A program made the translations under genes and the position numbers. Under the pieces are notes generated by a model. That model was given only the letters and a program-made list of their open reading frames with translations. It made no database searches and was not told the origin of the DNA. Positions 6,612-10,648 of a DNA stretch of 10,648 nucleotides are shown piece after piece (the stretch's first letter is position 1; each line of letters starts with the position of its first letter). The stretch lies in the NCBI GenBank assembly GCA_027596035.1, contig JADGJA010000790.1, forward strand, positions 1 to 10,648, read 5' to 3'. The DNA comes from Thoreauomyces humboldtii (lineage: Eukaryota; Chytridiomycota; Chytridiomycetes; Spizellomycetales; Powellomycetaceae).

Positions 6612-9600
6612 ATGATGGGGGACTCCATGGCCGCCACGAGCGCATTTCAGAAAGGGCAGGAGGGTCCGTTGACTGGCGAGCCTCTCCAACGTTACGAGGA
6701 TACCGTACAGGTTGGCCACTTCTTCACACAGGGGTGTCCCTCTTCGCAAACGAACTCATATCGTCGATCAGGTGTTGCAAAGAGATGTGAATATCCTGAC
6801 GGAACCAACCTCGGATCGTGCGTCAAAGCGGCGATGTCTGGACCATATGAAAAAGGAGACCCTCGGGAAACCGACCATTGCGAAGGACCCAATTCTTCTC
6901 CGGCATGTGTTTTCTGTGCTCCACAAACCCTTGCTGCGATGTGTGGCGGACTCCGTGGAGAGCTGTCGCGAGACAAGCATCGGTCTCATAGTGAGGTACT
7001 TGGCACTTCAATGAGAGGGCTGCGGGAAGATCCAAGGGCTTAAATGGGGCTTCAGCTTCGCAGAGCTCGTAGACGACGTGTCCTCGTTTCTACCCTATCT
7101 AATTCCCGCGATCGTCGCGCGATTGGACCAGCCAGAATTCGTGGAACCTGTTGAGGAGGTCAGGCTGCTGTTGGTGCAAGCAATCGTGCGTTTGATCCAG
7201 CTGGCCGAAGTCCGATTCAGTCCGTTTGTGGAGGACACTGTGAAAGTCCTGCAAAGAACCTTTCAAGATCCGTTTCCGGACGTGAAGAAGGTACCTTGGA
7301 GCTAGAGATCCTTCAACATCCTATCATCTGACATTTGAGCTACCTGGCAGGAATCGTGCAAAGTGGTCATCGAGCTCGCAGCCCGCTGTCCCAAAGCCCT
7401 CGGATATCACGGAGCTACCGTGGCAAAAGCCACGATTCCGGCACTGCAGTATCGTCAAAATAGCGTGCGACAACTGGGGTTGAAGGTATGGCTCGAGCGT
7501 GCTGCTTCCCTGTTCTTTTAGTCAGAGTACTGACTGGTACGATCAATCAGGCCATACGTGATGCCATGATTGTGGACGCTTCCGCCATGGACGATCTGCT
7601 TGATGCGCTTCGCGTTCTCCAACTTGACAACTCCCAATCCGTACGCGACGAGCTGTATTCTACCGCCGGAGAATGGCTCTTGAAATTGCCAGATCGATGG
7701 TCCATCGGGTACAAGGTCCTACCATTTTTACTTTCGGGCATGACGGACGGTATTCCAAAGTCCGTGAGGCTTTGCGAGGAGTACATGGACAAAGTGGGCA
7801 AGCTCTATGAGGAGGAGTGGAACGAGCGCGTCAAGGATGAGCTGGACTATATGCAGACGGAGGATACTGGTGAGTAAACCGTTGTTCGTTCTTCAAAGAT
7901 ACCTTTTCTGTGAAACCTAATGTCTCAGGATAGTCGCAACAACAGGGAGACCGCGCATCGGATCCCGCCATTTTGCTCGTGAGAGCACGCAGAAGATTGT
8001 CACGCTATGCATCGAGGGGATGGCCGACTGGAACGCTGAGGTTCGCGTGAAGTCGGCCCAGATCCTTGCCACCTTCATGCATTACAGCGAGGACAAGGTT
8101 ACCGGATACACAGGTGTAATCCTTCCAGCCCTTTACAAGGTGTTGGCAGGAGATGAAGCGCGCGTCATGGCCGAGGTAAGCACGCCGCTCATCGGGAAAC
8201 TCCTCGCGACCTTCTCTCACATTTAGAGTCTTGCACAGGCATTGAATGTGGCCGTATCTCTCGGCAAGTACGTCCAGCCGGATGTGTACCTGGAAGTCAT
8301 TGACCCGGCGCTTCGAAATGGACAAGGCGGTTCTACGCAGCACCGGATGGGCTGTCTCCGATCGCTCGAAGGACTGCTTCGCGGTACCCCTCCCGCTCGT
8401 CTCGATGCCGTTCGGCTGGAGCGTCTCATCCATGCCCTCCATGACAAGGAGCTCATGAACAACGAAAACGTGGAGCTCCTTGCCGAAGTCTCTTCGGTGG
8501 TCGCCGAGATCGTCAAGTTGGTCCCATCGACAGCCGGGACGGTACCAACCGGGAACGTCTCTCCTACCGCTGGCAATGCAGCTTTTGGAGTGTTTGTTAT
8601 TATCACACATCTATTTAGCATCGAGGCGGACGATAAGGTCGTCGGGAACCAGCAGACGCGTGCGAAGGTGAGCAGCAGGATATGCTTGCAGGCAATCGGA
8701 AGGTGACTGATCGAGAACCTGTTCGTGGCAATTCAGTGCACGCAGGCGCTACAAGTCCTAGCGACCGCCCACGGGCTCTTTTCCGTGCAGGACCTGTTCG
8801 GGGTTTACTTAACGGCCATGCTCGACCGGTTAATCTTTACGGAAGCCTCATGGACGCGGTACTCGCCAGAATTGCGCGTGCTCAGGACAGTCTTGCTAGA
8901 ATCTGGACCAGCTGTGGGCCAGCACCTCGACGTTATCATTCCGTTACTCTCTAGAATAGCCGCACCAGACAAGGACATGGAGGTCCGTGAAACGTATGTA
9001 ACGCTACAAGAATCATTACAGCCAGTAATTGTAGACAACCTCCTCAGGTTATGATGCTAATCTACCTCATTAGAGTTCTGGACATCCTCCGTTCCCATCT
9101 TCAAAGCAGACCCTCCCCCCTGAACTCTCAATCCCGATTACCTGCTCACTCGATCCCCATCCTCCGAAAAATCATCATCACCAACGCCGTCTGGCGACCC
9201 GGACGTAAGCTTGCCGCCCTCCGAACAAAGTCCATTGACGCCCTCCTGGCCCTGCTGAGCAACACGGAAGTCGGAGAAGGACACATCGGTCTGCTGACAA
9301 CGGGAGCCCTCCAAAGCAGCTGGGACCCGGATCTTTGCAACGTCCTCGTTAGTACGCTTGAAGACGACAGCATGGCCACGAGACAGAGTACTTTGAGCGT
9401 CCTAGATCTCCTGCTTCAGGGTCTGGTTTTTGATGGTAAGCGTAATCCCTCGAGATCTCTTTGGGCCATATCTCTAACGTGGCCTTTGTCTTTCTTAGCA
9501 AACACTTTCCGAAAGGTCTACCAAGAACTCCAGAAACGTCTCGACGACGCGCACGACGAACTCCGGATCCATGTCGCTAAAGTTTGGGCCACCTACTTCA

Positions 9601-10016
9601 CAGCCCTCGGGAGGTGGAACCTCCGTATGGCACCGTTCGTCGCCGCATCGGGGACGGCCAATTCTGTATTGGTAGACGAGAGAGGACAGCTCGTGCAGGA
9701 AGGTGGCGGTCTCCTCGAAATCGCACTGGACGAGGTTCACGCCGTGGCTATGGTCAAGGGACTGGCCATTCATATGGATGATACCAATGCGACGTTACAG
9801 GTGAGCGTTTCCTTCTCTTTTCGGTAGGTCGGGAAAGGAGGATCAGGCTGACGAAGAATGGTTTTTCTTTGGCAACAGGAAGCGGTATTCGGAGCGCTAC
9901 AGGTGGCGACCCGGGTGCTGCCGCCCACCGTGATGCGAGAGCAACTGTCTGCCGTCCGAGGAAAACATCGGAGTCCTCGTTACATCGACGCCTTGCTCGC
10001 TGAGATTCCCGCTTAG
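6612..10016 (+). CDS. DNAAF5: Dynein axonemal assembly factor 5 (HEATR2) homologue, 11 exons
   Basis: HEAT-repeat cytoplasmic factor that helps preassemble axonemal dynein arms. Exons: 6612-6667, 6732-6995, 7056-7290, 7351-7485, 7551-7869, 7934-8175, 8227-8667, 8737-8997, 9048-9435, 9499-9800, 9879-10016. Introns are 50 to 78 bases, all GT-AG, and every phase closes, giving 926 codons plus TAG; animal DNAAF5 is about 850 aa. Family blocks in order: LQRDVNILTEP (near residue 40), RCVADSVESCRE (about 95), VLQRTFQDPFPDVKK then ESCKVVIELA across an intron (about 185), DWNAEVRVKSAQ (about 370), WTRYSPELRVL with SGPAVGQHLDVIIPLL (about 600-635), RKLAALRTKSIDALLALLS (about 710), YQELQKRLDDAHDELR (about 790) and a C-terminal HRSPRYIDALL. 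Spacing matches human DNAAF5 over nearly the full length. The internal exons are firm. The first exon is the weak point: its donor, GTTGAC, is not standard, and the ATG at 6612 was chosen for A at -3 and phase. ATGs at 6615 and 6627 are in-frame alternatives. Confidence 0.9.
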
Positions 10017-10648
10017 GCGGGATCAAGTGAAAGAGTGAGAGGGTCTCTGGCGCTCGCCTAACTTATGTGTGTATCTTTTGGCACAAAAATATCTACGACT
10101 GGGTTACTGCAGAAACTTTGGATGTCTTGGGCCATCCAGTGACGCAGCGGTGGTACATGCACACAAGCGCAGAGTTCCCTGCCAAACCCGAGGAATTTAT
10201 AACGGACGTACGGCCATGCTACTAATGAGTGATTCTCATCTATCGGTCAGAAGAGACGGCTGGAAGTTCACACACAGTATACGCGAACATCTTGTAAGGC
10301 TACACTTGGGAATCCGTATACCGTACCACGGTGGGCGAGTTCAAAACGTTCCCGAGAAACTCTCTATTGAGCAGGCCGGAGCAACGTCGCATCCTTTCTC
10401 CTCTCTCTCCTCGTCAAGTCCTTGCCCCTCCTTGTCGAAGACCATCGGGACATTCCTTAGCTAGAAACGCTCTACATCTTTTTCCTTCCCTCCCACCCAG
10501 CATAGCCTGCACATACTCACCGTCATTTCAGGCAGGTTGTTGCTCACAATACACTCGCTCGCAAACCCATGCACATCTCTCTCTCTGATCAGCCAGCCCC
10601 TGTGTCTAGGATCGATCGAGAGCGCACGACGAAACGACAGCAGAGGCC
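10017..10648. other. 3' flank of DNAAF5; pyrimidine-rich, no recognisable gene
   Basis: Past the DNAAF5 stop there is presumably its 3' UTR. The plus strand is then pyrimidine-rich from about 10390 to 10500, including a TTTTTCCTTCCCTCCCACCCAG string that could be a splice acceptor, and a CT run at about 10577-10587. This could be the 5' UTR or promoter of a plus-strand gene beyond the right edge. A 131-codon open frame (10069-10464) shows no protein-like features I recognise and is left out. Confidence 0.4.

Noticed and set aside
9025..9073. A 26-base intron at 9048-9073 in the DNAAF5 homologue
   Set aside because: It restores phase but is too short to splice. An intron at 8998-9047 (50 bases) also keeps phase and gives a clearly better family match across the junction.
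10069..10464. A 131-codon plus-strand open frame after DNAAF5
   Set aside because: It has no recognisable motif, and its C-terminal half is a translation of a pyrimidine-rich tract.

Overview
The window is nuclear DNA of a fungus, most likely a zoosporic (chytrid-type) one. The genes are split by short GT-AG introns, mostly 50 to 78 bases. The complete ribosomal protein L17 (uL22) has fungal features, notably the run [19 protein letters not shown]. The largest gene encodes a homologue of DNAAF5/HEATR2, a factor that preassembles axonemal dynein arms and is expected only in organisms with motile cilia or flagella. Fungal-type ribosomal protein plus dynein assembly factor points to a flagellated fungal lineage. 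This is inference from eye comparison with remembered families; no search was run.

Layout, left to right. 1-224 (minus): 5' end of the mitochondrial ribosomal protein mL46 gene, running off the left edge. 225-900: a divergent promoter with a TATA-like box on the plus strand, then a doubtful plus-strand unit holding a mitochondrial-presequence-like stretch and fragments in several frames that faintly resemble complex III subunit QCR7. About 900-2678: 1.8 kb with no gene I can name. 2679-3777 (minus): complete RPL17/uL22, four exons, 187 aa. 3778-4287: divergent promoter with ATGG repeats and short palindromes. 4288-4886 (plus): complete two-exon RNase P zinc-ribbon subunit RPR2/RPP21, 178 aa. 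4895-6559 (minus): a decayed gene of a conserved but uncharacterised fungal-type protein, with several independent frame lesions. 6612-10016 (plus): DNAAF5 homologue, 11 modelled exons, about 926 aa. 10017-10648: non-coding, with pyrimidine-rich tracts.

The genes do not form one pathway. RPL17, RPR2 and mL46 serve translation and RNA processing (cytosolic ribosome, tRNA 5' maturation, mitochondrial ribosome), while DNAAF5 serves flagellar motility. The layout is compact: divergent promoters at 225-416 and 3778-4287, and a tail-to-tail boundary of only 8 bases between RPR2 and the decayed gene. I found no mobile element, tRNA, rRNA or CRISPR array. The most interesting items are the decayed gene next to the DNAAF5 promoter and the exon structure of the DNAAF5 homologue.
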